A DNA stretch of 64,000 nucleotides from Brevibacillus reuszeri (GCF_002897295.1 NZ_BEXF01000003.1:62001-126000), one strand, 5' to 3'. Counted from the stretch's first letter, positions 1 through 9,199 are shown. Program-made: numbers and translations. Notes: generated by a model from the sequence alone, not told the origin.

Positions 1-607
1 CCTTCCCCATTGCTTTAGCTGACTTGCCAAAATAAAACGCAGTCGCTTCACCGATCCCGTTTTTTCCATGCCCAAAGTAAATGACATTTAAATACATTTC
101 CAGCAGCTCTTTTTTACTGTATCGCTGTTCCAGCTGTAAGGCGATCGCCATTTCCTTCGCTTTTCGCAGCATCGTTTTATCCTGGGTCAAAAAAAGATTG
201 CGGGCTAATTGCATCGTGATCGTGCTGCCACCCTGCACATAACCGCCCTGACGCACATCAATCCAAAGCGCCCGAGCCAGCGCGACTGGGTCAACTCCGC
301 CATGCTGCATGAAGCGATGATCTTCAATCGCGACAAAAGCTTTCCACATGTAATCAGGCATTTCATCCAGCTTGACATACGTCGCACTTTTTGTGTCATG
401 CAGCGCAGCCAATTTCTTTTCATCAATCCATAGATTCCCTGCCCAGCCTAAAAAAATAGGGGCAAGGACAACGCAGGCTACTATTGTAATCAGTACAATT
501 CTGATTCGTTTTTTCCAAGTCGAGCCCTGTTGCTCTACTCGCTCTCTCTCGTTTGTCGCAACATATGTTTGCGCATTGCCAACAACGGGTATGGAATACT
601 GGTTCAT
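1..607 (-). CDS. Class A penicillin-binding protein, transglycosylase part (3'-truncated by window edge)
   Basis: The gene runs off the left edge; 202 N-terminal residues are visible. It has a basic cytoplasmic tail, one membrane anchor at about residues 34-54, then a GT51 peptidoglycan glycosyltransferase domain. The catalytic motif EDHRF sits at 95-99 (Glu95 nucleophile-side acid), GGSTITMQLARN at 127-138, and KKELLEMYLN with the second conserved Glu near 170. It would polymerise lipid II glycan strands on the outer membrane face. Whether a transpeptidase domain follows cannot be seen, so a monofunctional transglycosylase is possible. The ATG is preceded by AGGGGG at good spacing. Confidence 0.9.
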   Translation of the reverse strand, partial: MNQYSIPVVGNAQTYVATNERERVEQQGSTWKKRIRIVLITIVACVVLAPIFLGWAGNLWIDEKKLAALHDTKSATYVKLDEMPDYMWKAFVAIEDHRFMQHGGVDPVALARALWIDVRQGGYVQGGSTITMQLARNLFLTQDKTMLRKAKEMAIALQLEQRYSKKELLEMYLNVIYFGHGKNGIGEATAFYFGKSAKAMGK

Positions 608-714
608 GCGCACATCCCCCTTGTCTTGCTTCTACTATCATTGTAGGGGGTGTGCGTGTTTGATCCCATCGAATCTAATTACAGTAACCTTACATTTCCG
701 TAATCTTTGTTGTT

Positions 715-2295
715 TTAGGATTGATGCTGTCCTGATTCCTGCTGACGAAGCTCGATTCGCCTGATTTTTCCCGAGGTCGTCTTTGGCAGCTCCTGTACAA
801 ATTCGATTTTACGTGGGTATTTATATGGAGCCGTTAAGCGTTTGACATGATCTTGTAATTCTGCCACCAATTCATCAGAAGGCGTGTTGCCTTTCTTTAA
901 TATAATGAAAGCTTTTACGACATTACCGCGCTCTGGATCAGGGCTGGCGACTGCAGCACATTCCGCCACCGAAGGGTGCTTCACCAGCGCATCCTCCACC
1001 TCGAACGGCCCGATCGTGTACCCGCCAGAAATAATAATATCGTCGGAACGCCCTTCAAACCAAATATACCCATCCTCATCCATACGTCCTTGGTCGCCTG
1101 TCACGAACCAATCACCGCGATACGCTTTGGCTGTACGCACCGGATCATCCAAATAGCCTTTAAACAGTGCAACCATATTTCGATCGATGGCGATATCACC
1201 TACCTTGCCTACCGCGACTTCTTCGCCTTCTTCGTCGATAATGGCGATTCGTACTACTGGCGATGGTTTGCCCATTGATCCTGGTTTCGGCTCCATTCCA
1301 ACAAACGTGCCAACCAACAGCGTACTTTCTGTTTGTCCGTAGCCATCGCGTACAGTAATCGAAAACTCCCGGCGGAATGTATCAATTACTTCTCGATTAA
1401 GCGGCTCACCTGCCGAACATGCCGAGCGCAATGCATGCAGCTTGTATTGATTCAAGTCAGATACTTTTGCCATCAGACGATACTCGGTTGGAGTCGCACA
1501 CAATACGGAAACCGGGTAATCTTGCAAAATAGTTAAATAATTTTCCGCACTGAATCTTCCTTTATATACAAACGCTGTTGCACCCATACCAAGTGTGGAG
1601 ACAAAAGGACTCCAAATCCATTTTGCCCAGCCTGGCCCTGCCGTCGCCCAAACCACATCTCCCTCGCGGACATCCAGCCACTGCGACGCTGCTACTGCCA
1701 GATGAGCGAAAGGCCAGCCGTGTACATGCATGACGCCTTTAGGTCCACCCGTTGTTCCCGATGTATAGGAAAGAAAGGCTAGCTCGTCAGAAGCTGTGTT
1801 CACAACAGTGAATTCGTCGTCCTGATCAGCCAGCAGGCTACCGAGAGAAATCCAGCCCTCTTTGGCATCTCCGACTGTAATGAAGTGGCTAAGCGAGGCA
1901 CAGCTCCCGCGAGTAGGCTCTACTTCATCCTGCACGCCATCAAATCCGATTACTGCTTTCACTTTTGCGTGATTGACACGGTATTCAATATCTTTGTGAC
2001 GCAGCATCTCTGAGCCCGGCAGGATGACTGCCCCTACCTTTAGCAATGCCAGATAAAGACCATACGCCAGCGTTCCCCGTGTCACAAGGACCAATACTTT
2101 ATCTCCGCGCCCGATCCCGATGGAGGAAAGACCGTTGGCAATCCGATTGGAATAACGGCGCAGCTCCTCGTATGTCAATATATGCTCGTGTCCTTGCTCG
2201 TCCAGCTCCCAGACTGCCCGTCTGTCCGGATTTTTCCTCGCCCATTCATCCACTTGTGCAGCAAAGTTATAAAATGCTGGCATGTTCAATTGCAA
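715..2295 (-). CDS. Acyl-CoA synthetase (AMP-forming, acetyl/medium-chain type)
   Basis: A member of the ANL adenylating superfamily that activates a carboxylic acid to acyl-AMP and then to acyl-CoA. The P-loop motif LSYTSGTTGGPKG lies near residue 178, GYGQTES in the middle, TGDQG near the hinge and KTTSGKIRR at the C-terminus, which carries the catalytic lysine. Overall length (about 526 aa) and the early motif spacing fit the acetyl-CoA/medium-chain (MACS, MbcS-like) branch rather than long-chain FadD. An ATG exists 24 bases upstream, but GGAGGTG sits seven bases before a TTG at 2295, so I chose the TTG. The gene is monocistronic. The acyl substrate cannot be read from sequence. Confidence 0.9.
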   Translation of the reverse strand: MQLNMPAFYNFAAQVDEWARKNPDRRAVWELDEQGHEHILTYEELRRYSNRIANGLSSIGIGRGDKVLVLVTRGTLAYGLYLALLKVGAVILPGSEMLRHKDIEYRVNHAKVKAVIGFDGVQDEVEPTRGSCASLSHFITVGDAKEGWISLGSLLADQDDEFTVVNTASDELAFLSYTSGTTGGPKGVMHVHGWPFAHLAVAASQWLDVREGDVVWATAGPGWAKWIWSPFVSTLGMGATAFVYKGRFSAENYLTILQDYPVSVLCATPTEYRLMAKVSDLNQYKLHALRSACSAGEPLNREVIDTFRREFSITVRDGYGQTESTLLVGTFVGMEPKPGSMGKPSPVVRIAIIDEEGEEVAVGKVGDIAIDRNMVALFKGYLDDPVRTAKAYRGDWFVTGDQGRMDEDGYIWFEGRSDDIIISGGYTIGPFEVEDALVKHPSVAECAAVASPDPERGNVVKAFIILKKGNTPSDELVAELQDHVKRLTAPYKYPRKIEFVQELPKTTSGKIRRIELRQQESGQHQS

Positions 2296-2460
2296 ATGAC
2301 ACACCTCCAGTTTTTTCATATATACAGAAAAATAGTATTCGACGTTTTTTACATTTTTCCTCTATTCTGTCTATTTTAAACGCAAATTTATTAGCATACT
2401 AATGAAATAATTGGCAACGACTAATCGCGTAACTATTGCACACCATTTGCGTCTTACATA

Positions 2461-2491
2461 ATAACAAAGACTCTCATGCTATGCACGAGAG
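2461..2491 (-). terminator. Terminator of the NlpC/P60 gene
   Basis: A nine-base stem (CTCTCGTGC / GCATGAGAG with one G-T pair) around ATA is followed on the minus strand by a T-rich run. It lies just after the stop of the gene ending at 2522. Confidence 0.7.
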
Positions 2492-2521
2492 CCAGATCAT
2501 CGCGTTTCTTATGGAAGCAGG

Positions 2522-3427
2522 TTAGATAACTCGCTTGATTTTTACCACACGTTTCTCCCAGTTCGTGCCATCGAACTTGGAGTACGTTACGCCAGGACTG
2601 CCATAGGTATGTAGAATCTTACCGTTTCCTGCGTAAATGGCAACGTGTGTAATCCGGTCTGAAGAGCTATTGACGGAAGCCTTCATGAAGATCAGATCAC
2701 CTTTTTGCAAGTCTTTTTTGGATACAGATTTGCCTACAGTCGATTGCTGACGGGAATCGCGTGGCAAGGTGATGCCTGCTTCCTTAAAGACGCGTTGAGT
2801 GAAGGATGAGCAGTCAAATGTTTTGGTTGTGCTGCTGCTTGAGCCATATTTGTATTTCGTGCCCATGTACTTTTCACCGTTTTTGATAACCTTGCTGGCA
2901 ATGTCGCTTGCTGGTTTTTCTGGTGTACTGGAAGAATTGTCAGAGGAGCCAGACCCATCAAGGATACGACGTGCTGTGACGAATTTTTTGCTATACTCAG
3001 AATAGCTTTTCAGTACAACTGCGTCTTCCCCTTGCGAAGAATAAACGAATTGATCATTGCCTATGTAGATGCCCATAAAGGAAGCATTGCTGCTGCCATT
3101 GGATGAGAAGAATACTAGATCCCCTGGCTCTACACTGCTTTGGGAGACTTTCTTCCCTGCCTTGGACAGGTTTGCAATGGTGCTTCCGATGGAAATACCC
3201 ACTTGTTTGTAAGTATAGGTTGCCAGTTCGGCTGAACCAAACTGTTTCGGTCCTTTTGCCTTGTACTCATAATCTTTCCCAATCAATGAAGTCGCAATGT
3301 CCACAATTTTTGATTGTTGTGAATCTTGTGTCTTAGCGGCCGCTTGTCCAATTTGACCACCCATTAACAGGGACGTACTCAGGATGACTGCTACTGTTGA
3401 CTTCATTACCCAATCTCGTTTCGTCAC
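2522..3427 (-). CDS. Secreted NlpC/P60 peptidase with degenerate first domain
   Basis: A secreted wall endopeptidase of about 301 aa. The chosen GTG start follows AAGGAGG at ideal spacing; the longer frame upstream has no ribosome site. A signal peptide (to about residue 32, ending in QAAA) precedes two tandem NlpC/P60 folds joined by a Ser/Gly-rich linker near 158-170. The second domain is intact, with FDCSSF (Cys206), ITHVAIY (His261) and His273. The first aligns to it, but the catalytic Cys is Ser65 and the His is Phe, so it should be inactive and may bind peptidoglycan. The enzyme presumably cleaves stem peptides (D-Glu to diamino acid bonds). Confidence 0.9.
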   Translation of the reverse strand: MTKRDWVMKSTVAVILSTSLLMGGQIGQAAAKTQDSQQSKIVDIATSLIGKDYEYKAKGPKQFGSAELATYTYKQVGISIGSTIANLSKAGKKVSQSSVEPGDLVFFSSNGSSNASFMGIYIGNDQFVYSSQGEDAVVLKSYSEYSKKFVTARRILDGSGSSDNSSSTPEKPASDIASKVIKNGEKYMGTKYKYGSSSSTTKTFDCSSFTQRVFKEAGITLPRDSRQQSTVGKSVSKKDLQKGDLIFMKASVNSSSDRITHVAIYAGNGKILHTYGSPGVTYSKFDGTNWEKRVVKIKRVI

Positions 3428-3641
3428 TTTCTTTTCCTCCTTGCCATGTTGTGGAACCCGTCGTCGGGTACATGGACAGATTACCTCAAGAGGAAACGGG
3501 AGGATAAGACCGTAAAATTTACCAATCACGGATTTGGTAGCATCGGACTAGTCTGAAAACAAGCTGTAAACTATGCCGCAGTTGCCTTATAGTACCATAG
3601 AACCAGATAAGCTGATAATCGCTTTCAATCGCACTGCTTAC

Positions 3642-3692
3642 CTAAAAAAGAACCATCTTCTGCAAGATCATGTCAGAAGATGGTTCTTTTGT
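3642..3692 (-). terminator. Terminator of the FAH-family gene
   Basis: A 15-base perfect stem (AAGAACCATCTTCTG and its complement) with an 11-base loop is followed by a T-run on the minus strand. It sits 20 bases after the stop of the gene ending at 3714. Confidence 0.9.
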
Positions 3693-3713
3693 TCCAATTA
3701 ATAGTTGGGTCGC

Positions 3714-4340
3714 CTATTTCAGCTTCGCTGTAAATTGACCCCAGTTTTCCTCACCCCAAACGAGTGTCATGACATCGCCGTCTGCAATAGGTCCTACCCC
3801 TGCTGGTGTACCTGTATAAATGATGTCGCCTTGATCCAAACCAAAATTGTCTGAAATATACGCTATGATTGTCATCAAATCGAAAATAACATCGCTAATT
3901 TTCCCGCGTTGTACCTGCTCCCCGTTTTTCAACAATGAAAAGTCGGTATTTTGTAGAGCATCCACTCCTGGAAAGGCATGAAATGGTGTTAAAATCGCGG
4001 AGTTTCTAAAGCCTTTTGCCAGCAGCCATGGATGACCAGCCTTTTTCAAGTCACTTTGTACATCTCTAAGCGTAAAATCAATGCCAAGCGCAATCTTATC
4101 AACCATTTGCTCAAGTGTAACGCCAGCTTCATACGGTCTGGCAATATGTATAACGAGCTCTGCTTCATAATGTAGCTCTCCCCGTGTGCCTGGAAGCTCG
4201 ATTACGTTCCCAACAGCCTCAGCCAATGCATGAGTCGGCTTGTCAAAAATCATCGGTTTCGTAGGTACGTCATTGCCCAGTTCAGCGGCGTGAAGGCGAT
4301 AATTGCGGCCTACACAATAAATATTTTGAATCGTTTCCAT
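3714..4340 (-). CDS. Fumarylacetoacetate hydrolase family protein
   Basis: A single-domain FAH-fold protein of 208 aa. These enzymes use a divalent metal to cleave or decarboxylate beta-keto acids; members include oxaloacetate decarboxylases, acylpyruvases and catabolic isomerases. The metal ligands are visible as HYEAELVIH (two Glu) and the Asp in DFTLRDVQ. The FAH C-terminal signature is IIYTGTPAGVGPI. The ATG follows AAAGGAGAG. Flanking genes are unrelated and it has its own terminator, so the substrate cannot be inferred. Confidence 0.9.
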   Translation of the reverse strand: METIQNIYCVGRNYRLHAAELGNDVPTKPMIFDKPTHALAEAVGNVIELPGTRGELHYEAELVIHIARPYEAGVTLEQMVDKIALGIDFTLRDVQSDLKKAGHPWLLAKGFRNSAILTPFHAFPGVDALQNTDFSLLKNGEQVQRGKISDVIFDLMTIIAYISDNFGLDQGDIIYTGTPAGVGPIADGDVMTLVWGEENWGQFTAKLK

Positions 4341-4441
4341 TGTGTCCTCTCCTTTGGCAGCTATTCACTCATTGTTACTATATCATGGCTATGCCCTGTC
4401 TTTATGAAAAAAGTTTCGCCACTTGGCTTCGATGTGCTCTC

Positions 4442-5638
4442 CTAGTCTATCGCTTGGTATGCCAATGTCCAAAAATCTTGGTAAACGCTTGAAGGTGCTG
4501 TCGAATCCATGAGGCGCTGGGTCATCAAGATCCCAATCATGTCTTCTGCCGGATCAGAATACCCTGACGTTCCGATCCCTCCGTCCCACCCAAAACGCCC
4601 CGGAACAGAGAAAAGATCGTTACGCTGTATATTTACAGCAACACCGAAGCCCCAGCTGCTGCTGTCACCAAAGAATGTACGTGATGACATCCTCTGTGCT
4701 GACGTCAAGTGATCGGTGGTCATGAGCTCGACACTCGGTCGGGATAGGATGCGCTCGCGTCCATAACTACCCTTGTTCACCATCATCCGGCAAAAGCTGT
4801 GATAGTCGTCCACCGTTGAGACGAGCCCTCCGCCTCCCGATTGAAAAACGGGTATTCTGCCCCATCTGCTATGATTAGGATCATCGTGCACGGTCAGTTC
4901 GCCTGTCGTGCGATTTCGCATGTAGCTCGGAGGTAGTCTGTTCAGCTTTTCATGTGGCACATAGAAGCTTGTATCCTTCATTCCAAGTGGCTCAAAAATA
5001 CTCTCATGGAAAAAATTCTCCAGCTTTTTGCCAGATGCACGTTCGATAACAATCCCAAGAATGTCGGAACCAGTATGATACATCCACGATTCACCTGGCT
5101 GGTGGATGAAAGGCAGCTTGCCAAGACGCTTCATCCATTCGTCTGAACGAAGTGTTGGTGGGTTTGGACCTGGGGAAAGACCAGCCTCGTCCATAGCTGT
5201 CTGAATTGGGTATGTATCGGGATGAGCCATCACTGCACCAATACCTAGGCGAAACGTCAGTAAATCGCGTAAAGTGATACTTCTTTTCGCTTGTACGAAG
5301 TCATCGAGAGGGCTGTTGAGTGATCTCAAAACCTTGTGATTGGCGAGTTCCGGTAAGAGATGATCCAGTGACTGGTCCAATCGCAGCTTGCATTGTTCTA
5401 CGAGAATCATCGCCGCTACTGCGGTTATGGGCTTCGTCATCGAAGCAATACGAAATATCGTATCTCGGCGCATGGGCGCATTTCCGTTGAATGCATGCAT
5501 ACCGAGCTCCTCAACATGTACGTCTCCCTTTCGGCTTACTAACGTTACCATTCCAGGTAATTCTCCTCGATCTACAAAGCCTGTTAAAACATCATGCATA
5601 CGCTGAAGCCGCAGCTTCGAGAAACCTTTTGATTCCAT
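4442..5638 (-). CDS. Serine hydrolase, class C beta-lactamase-like
   Basis: A 398-aa protein of the beta-lactamase/esterase (EstB-like) family with no signal peptide, so probably cytoplasmic. The SxxK motif is SMTK with Ser66 and Lys69. The second motif is Tyr-His-Thr (WMYHTGSD), where penicillin-binding relatives have Tyr-x-Asn. A WDGGIGTSG segment replaces the KTG box. These features favour esterase or amidase activity over beta-lactam hydrolysis. The ATG is preceded by GAGGGAG. It is monocistronic between two minus-strand genes. Confidence 0.85.
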   Translation of the reverse strand: MESKGFSKLRLQRMHDVLTGFVDRGELPGMVTLVSRKGDVHVEELGMHAFNGNAPMRRDTIFRIASMTKPITAVAAMILVEQCKLRLDQSLDHLLPELANHKVLRSLNSPLDDFVQAKRSITLRDLLTFRLGIGAVMAHPDTYPIQTAMDEAGLSPGPNPPTLRSDEWMKRLGKLPFIHQPGESWMYHTGSDILGIVIERASGKKLENFFHESIFEPLGMKDTSFYVPHEKLNRLPPSYMRNRTTGELTVHDDPNHSRWGRIPVFQSGGGGLVSTVDDYHSFCRMMVNKGSYGRERILSRPSVELMTTDHLTSAQRMSSRTFFGDSSSWGFGVAVNIQRNDLFSVPGRFGWDGGIGTSGYSDPAEDMIGILMTQRLMDSTAPSSVYQDFWTLAYQAID

Positions 5639-5743
5639 CGGTGCGCCACTCCCTCTCGGATCAACTCATTTTTTCTTTCATAATATCTTGCTTCCTCATT
5701 ACCAAAACTTACCTTTATGATAGCAGATTCCAGTAATGCTCAA

Positions 5744-5771
5744 CAAAAAAAGCTGCTATCAGCAAGCAGCT
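5744..5771 (-). terminator. Terminator of the orphan gene at 5833-6354
   Basis: AGCTGCT and its complement AGCAGCT enclose a seven-base loop, followed on the minus strand by a run of T. Confidence 0.75.
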
Positions 5772-5832
5772 CTTCCTCAAAATAATCTTTCCTTTTTCTT
5801 GTACGCTTTTTTCCGGTATTGATTACGAACAG

Positions 5833-6354
5833 CTAACAATGCCCATAGCCAGGCCAAAGACGGGCATTTCCTTTCGCTTCGACTTCAAAAACAGTATCGC
5901 AAATGTCTTCCAGTGCTCTCTCTAAGTCAAGCTCCTCCTCCGTACTCCATGAAAAAGCATAGCGGATTTTCATGAGTTGCTCGCCCGTTTCACACGCGAT
6001 CGAGCAAAAGCGCTCCTGCTGCTCAAGCGTTGTTTTTCGCGCGAGAACTGTCGCCTCCAAAGGAAATAATCCATCCCACTCCGAAACGAGATAAGATGAA
6101 GTCACATCAATCCAGAGTGCTGATGTTTCATTCCATCTGCGAAAAACGACAGTGTCTTCGCGATAAAAACCGTACCCGGAGGGAAGTGAACCAGCGAGTT
6201 TAAATCGAATTCCTATAGGCAGATCATCCGGCTTCAATGCGCGAACCAATCTGCCTGGCAAAAGATAATAGTCATCCTGTTCATGACGAATCAGAGGCTC
6301 TCCCATTACAAGAACCCTTCGATCCTCGCTGTCTCCTGTCACCTTTATATACAT
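5833..6354 (-). CDS. Hypothetical protein, 173 aa
   Basis: I do not recognise this family. It is soluble and acidic, with no signal peptide or membrane segment. The N-terminal half looks beta-rich, and the C-terminal part is rich in Glu (a stretch of EEELDLERALED) and probably helical. Two Cys in a short segment (CSIACETG) and a C-terminal GYGHC end could be structural. GGAGGTG precedes GTG-ATG; I chose the ATG for spacing. It has its own terminator and stands alone between a hydrolase and a VanW gene. Confidence 0.75.
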   Translation of the reverse strand: MYIKVTGDSEDRRVLVMGEPLIRHEQDDYYLLPGRLVRALKPDDLPIGIRFKLAGSLPSGYGFYREDTVVFRRWNETSALWIDVTSSYLVSEWDGLFPLEATVLARKTTLEQQERFCSIACETGEQLMKIRYAFSWSTEEELDLERALEDICDTVFEVEAKGNARLWPGYGHC

Positions 6355-6452
6355 CACGGCACCTCCCTCTCCAAAGTATGGTCCGGAATGCTTGACTAAA
6401 AACCATCCATCAAAACTTTTTCATCCATTTTTTAGGAAGTTAATTCAGACAT

Positions 6453-6487
6453 AAAAAAACAGGGCTTCCCTCACGGGTACACCCTGC
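6453..6487 (-). terminator. Terminator of the VanW gene
   Basis: CAGGG and CCCTG arms with a partly paired loop are followed by seven T on the minus strand, 20 bases after the VanW stop. Confidence 0.75.
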
Positions 6488-6508
6488 TTCTTGGTCCATG
6501 TCTCGTTT

Positions 6509-7123
6509 TTATGCCCGTACGATCGCTACCACAACATGCTTGTCATCGTACGCTTTTGCTTTAATTTTCACAGGAAAATCATAAGGGTTAGAGAATTGGA
6601 AGTCCAGTAATCCGTAAGCCACGGTCGCATCTTGACCCGCTGGTACGTATCCGACCGACTTACTGTGATTATGGCGTTCGACCATCGTCATCTTCGCCTC
6701 TTCAGTGGCATTGAAAAGGGTACTGGAAACCTGACAAATCCCTCCACCGTAATCATCTGTAAGCTGACCGTTCAAGATCACTCCTGCCTTTTTCCATCCT
6801 TCATCTTCAAGATTCGCATTGCCGACCGACTTATTATAGGAGAATACTTCACTCGGCTTAATTTTCTCATTGTTGATTCTTCTCAGAGCTTTTTCGATAT
6901 TGTGTCTGCGTGCTTCAGAGCTGGTGTCCATCGTCGTATGATAAAAGCCCAGGACATCTTTTTCATTAATCTCCATTTTCTTTAGATACTTGGCTCTCAG
7001 TTCCATCGGAGTAAGCTCTGAGGAGCTTTTGGCAGAGGCTGAGACTGGAAAGACTGATGTGCCCAAAGAAAACAGCAATGCTGTAGCAACGATGCAAGCC
7101 GCTAAAGACTTGAATTTCTTCAT
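6509..7123 (-). CDS. VanW family secreted protein
   Basis: A 204-aa secreted protein with a clear signal peptide (Lys-rich start, hydrophobic core, cleavage near ASAKS at residue 30). The VanW domain covers most of the rest. The signature GGGICQVSSTLFNA sits near 127-140, and it has the typical VLNGQ and FSNPYDFPVKI segments. VanW proteins are associated with envelope and glycopeptide-resistance loci, but their biochemistry is not established. No van genes are nearby, so this is a general envelope protein. GAGGGAG precedes the ATG. Confidence 0.9.
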   Translation of the reverse strand: MKKFKSLAACIVATALLFSLGTSVFPVSASAKSSSELTPMELRAKYLKKMEINEKDVLGFYHTTMDTSSEARRHNIEKALRRINNEKIKPSEVFSYNKSVGNANLEDEGWKKAGVILNGQLTDDYGGGICQVSSTLFNATEEAKMTMVERHNHSKSVGYVPAGQDATVAYGLLDFQFSNPYDFPVKIKAKAYDDKHVVVAIVRA

Positions 7124-7310
7124 GTAAGTTCTCCCTCGCTTCTACGATTTTACTAATTGGGATGAGTCATATATGGAAACCGATTGATTTCGATCTTACA
7201 CAAGCGTTTTTCACTTTACCTATATTATGTTACGTACGATTAAAATTTAGATCAACCTGAAAATGTTGGTCTTTTTACACAGGTACTTATGGTAAGAAAG
7301 GCAGGCATAG

Positions 7311-7349
7311 AAAAAGGAAGACCAACAATTCATTGGCCTTCCTTTTTCT
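7311..7349 (-). terminator. Terminator downstream of the TetR gene and small ORF
   Basis: AAAAAGGAAG then CCAA pairs with TTGG then CTTCCTTTTT. The A/T flanks make it usable in both directions. It closes the tetR transcript and separates it from vanW. Confidence 0.85.
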
Positions 7350-7372
7350 ATGGTGTTATTCCTCGTCGTCGA

Positions 7373-7489
7373 TCACACCGAGTGCTCTGTCTTTTTAAAG
7401 CGTACATTATGAGAGGAAACGTAAGCCATTTGTTCTGCCGAAGGGTCGGAGCTCTGTGAACGCAACAATTGAACCATCCAACCCCTCAT
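7373..7489 (-). CDS. Possible 38-aa small protein
   Basis: A short ORF lies between the TetR stop (7518) and the terminator at 7311-7349, on the same strand. It encodes 38 aa, starting MRGWMVQLL and ending FKKTEHSV, with no recognised motif. AAGGAG sits only three bases before the ATG, which is tight; a second ATG four codons in has GAGGGG before it. It fills the gap before the terminator, so a real co-transcribed gene is plausible. Chance is not excluded. Confidence 0.35.
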   Translation of the reverse strand: MRGWMVQLLRSQSSDPSAEQMAYVSSHNVRFKKTEHSV

Positions 7490-7517
7490 GCTCTCCTTTG
7501 CTTCCTCTAGGCCACTA

Positions 7518-8114
7518 TTATTCGATACCCTCGTTTTTCAAATGACCGTAGGCAACCAATCTACTAAACTGCGAGGAAACTTCACTCGCAGAAAGAGGCT
7601 GATCGTTCTTAATCCACCAAATAATAACGCCCATGAAGGACGATACAAGATATTCAAGCAGCAATTCCTTGGTTATGGGGACAGGGGATTTTCCTGCATT
7701 AGGATGGACCCCCTCATTTAGTTTATCTTTTATGATATTCTCCATTTTCTCTCGAAACTGATAGATTCTATTCTCTTCAATTAACATAGCACGGTAAAAA
7801 GATGTATTACGCGTAATATGTTCCAATATAGCTCGCATGACTGTCTCGAGCTTCGAAATACTGTATGGATTCTCGTTGATCGGACATTGAACGATTACAT
7901 TCTTCACTTCGCTCAACAGCCCATCTATACAAGTATGTAATAAGTCAGGTTTATTATCGTAGTGAAGATAAAACGTGTTTCGATTAATCATAGCCCGATC
8001 GGCAATATCCTGGATCGTTATCGCTTCATATCCTTTTTCTTGAATAAGTTCAAAAAAAGCCGTTCGAATCGATTGCTTTGTGCGCCGTATTCGTAAATCG
8101 ACTTTCTTGTTCAT
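7518..8114 (-). CDS. TetR/AcrR family transcriptional regulator
   Basis: A 198-aa repressor-type protein. The N-terminal helix-turn-helix covers about residues 8-54 with AITIQDIADRAMINRNTFY followed by LHYDNKPDLL, the standard TetR_N pattern. The C-terminal ligand domain is helical and of the type common in Firmicutes. The upstream ATG has no ribosome site, whereas AGGAGAG lies before the chosen ATG. It is divergent from the double SnoaL gene at 8402 across a 287-base region, which makes that gene its likely target. The ligand is unknown. Confidence 0.9.
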   Translation of the reverse strand: MNKKVDLRIRRTKQSIRTAFFELIQEKGYEAITIQDIADRAMINRNTFYLHYDNKPDLLHTCIDGLLSEVKNVIVQCPINENPYSISKLETVMRAILEHITRNTSFYRAMLIEENRIYQFREKMENIIKDKLNEGVHPNAGKSPVPITKELLLEYLVSSFMGVIIWWIKNDQPLSASEVSSQFSRLVAYGHLKNEGIE

Positions 8115-8401
8115 TGTCTTCTCTCCTAGAAAAAAATTTGAGTCGTTATGCGACAAAGTGATCTGAATTGTATTTTATCCTTCAAAATCAAAATGATTGA
8201 ATATTGAGCGTTGTATTCACTCCAATTATAATGAGCGAAAGATAAATAAACAACAGATGCCTATTATTTATCTAATGACCATTAATCCAATGAAAAGAGG
8301 TATGTCTAGATGAAGACAATTTCATGATTAAGCAAGTCCATCATTAGGTGTCAGCCTCTTAAATGAAAATTCAACCTCTGATAAATAAAGGAGCAATTCT
8401 A

Positions 8402-9181
8402 ATGGATCTAAACACTCAGAATGAGCTTGTCAAAAAAGCAATTGCAGTACTGGAAAGCTTAGAAAGCGGCAACCCTGAAGCGATTATGAATTACGTTCAT
8501 CCCGATAAATACATTCAGCATAACCAGGCTTTGCCCAATGGTCGTGCGGCCATGCTTAGTGCACTTGATCATCTGAAGGATTTGGGGCTAAAGGTTAGCA
8601 TTAAGCGCGCTTTAGTCGATGGAGATTACGTGGCTCTTCATTCTGTATATGATTTTCACGGTCCCAAAATCGGCTTTGATATCTTTCGTTTTGAGAATGG
8701 ACGAATCGTCGAGCATTGGGACAACTTGCAAGAGATGGTGAAGAAAACACCAAGCAATCATACGATGATTGACGGACCGGTCACGATTAAGGATATCGAT
8801 AAGACGGATGCGAATAAAACATATGTCAAACGCTTTGTCGAAGATATCATGATCGGGAAGAATCGAGGACTGCTTACCACCTACTTTGATGGGGATCATT
8901 ATATTCAGCATGATCCACATATTGCAGACGGCCTTTCCGGTCTTAGTGCTGCAGTTCGGGCAATGGAGGAGCAACATATTGAAATGCAATACACACATAT
9001 TCATCAGGTAATCGGTCAAGGCGATTTTGTTCTAACGATAAGCGAAGGTCTCATTAATGGAGAGCCTAACGCTTTCTACGACTTGTTCCGCGTAGAGAAC
9101 GGAAAGATTGCCGAGCATTGGGACGTAATCGAAGCCATACTGCCCCCAGAAAAGCGGAAAAATTCGAACAGCAGATTTTAA
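8402..9181 (+). CDS. Double SnoaL-like (NTF2-fold) protein
   Basis: A 259-aa protein made of two tandem SnoaL-like/NTF2 domains (about 5-115 and 135-250). Each carries the same landmarks: YIQHN or YIQHD near the start and VEHWD or AEHWD near the end, so it arose by duplication. The SnoaL fold is a small cone-shaped barrel used by polyketide cyclases, isomerases and many uncharacterised enzymes; the repeated His residues face the pocket in relatives. AAAGGAG precedes the chosen ATG, while the 13-codon-longer start lacks a ribosome site. It is divergent from a TetR regulator and ends in its own hairpin. Confidence 0.85.
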   Translation: MDLNTQNELVKKAIAVLESLESGNPEAIMNYVHPDKYIQHNQALPNGRAAMLSALDHLKDLGLKVSIKRALVDGDYVALHSVYDFHGPKIGFDIFRFENGRIVEHWDNLQEMVKKTPSNHTMIDGPVTIKDIDKTDANKTYVKRFVEDIMIGKNRGLLTTYFDGDHYIQHDPHIADGLSGLSAAVRAMEEQHIEMQYTHIHQVIGQGDFVLTISEGLINGEPNAFYDLFRVENGKIAEHWDVIEAILPPEKRKNSNSRF

Positions 9182-9199
9182 AGTTTGGACATCTGCAAG

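Noticed and set aside
715..2295. Phenylacetate-CoA ligase or non-ribosomal peptide module
   Set aside because: There is no carrier or condensation domain, and motif spacing fits acetyl/medium-chain acyl-CoA synthetases.
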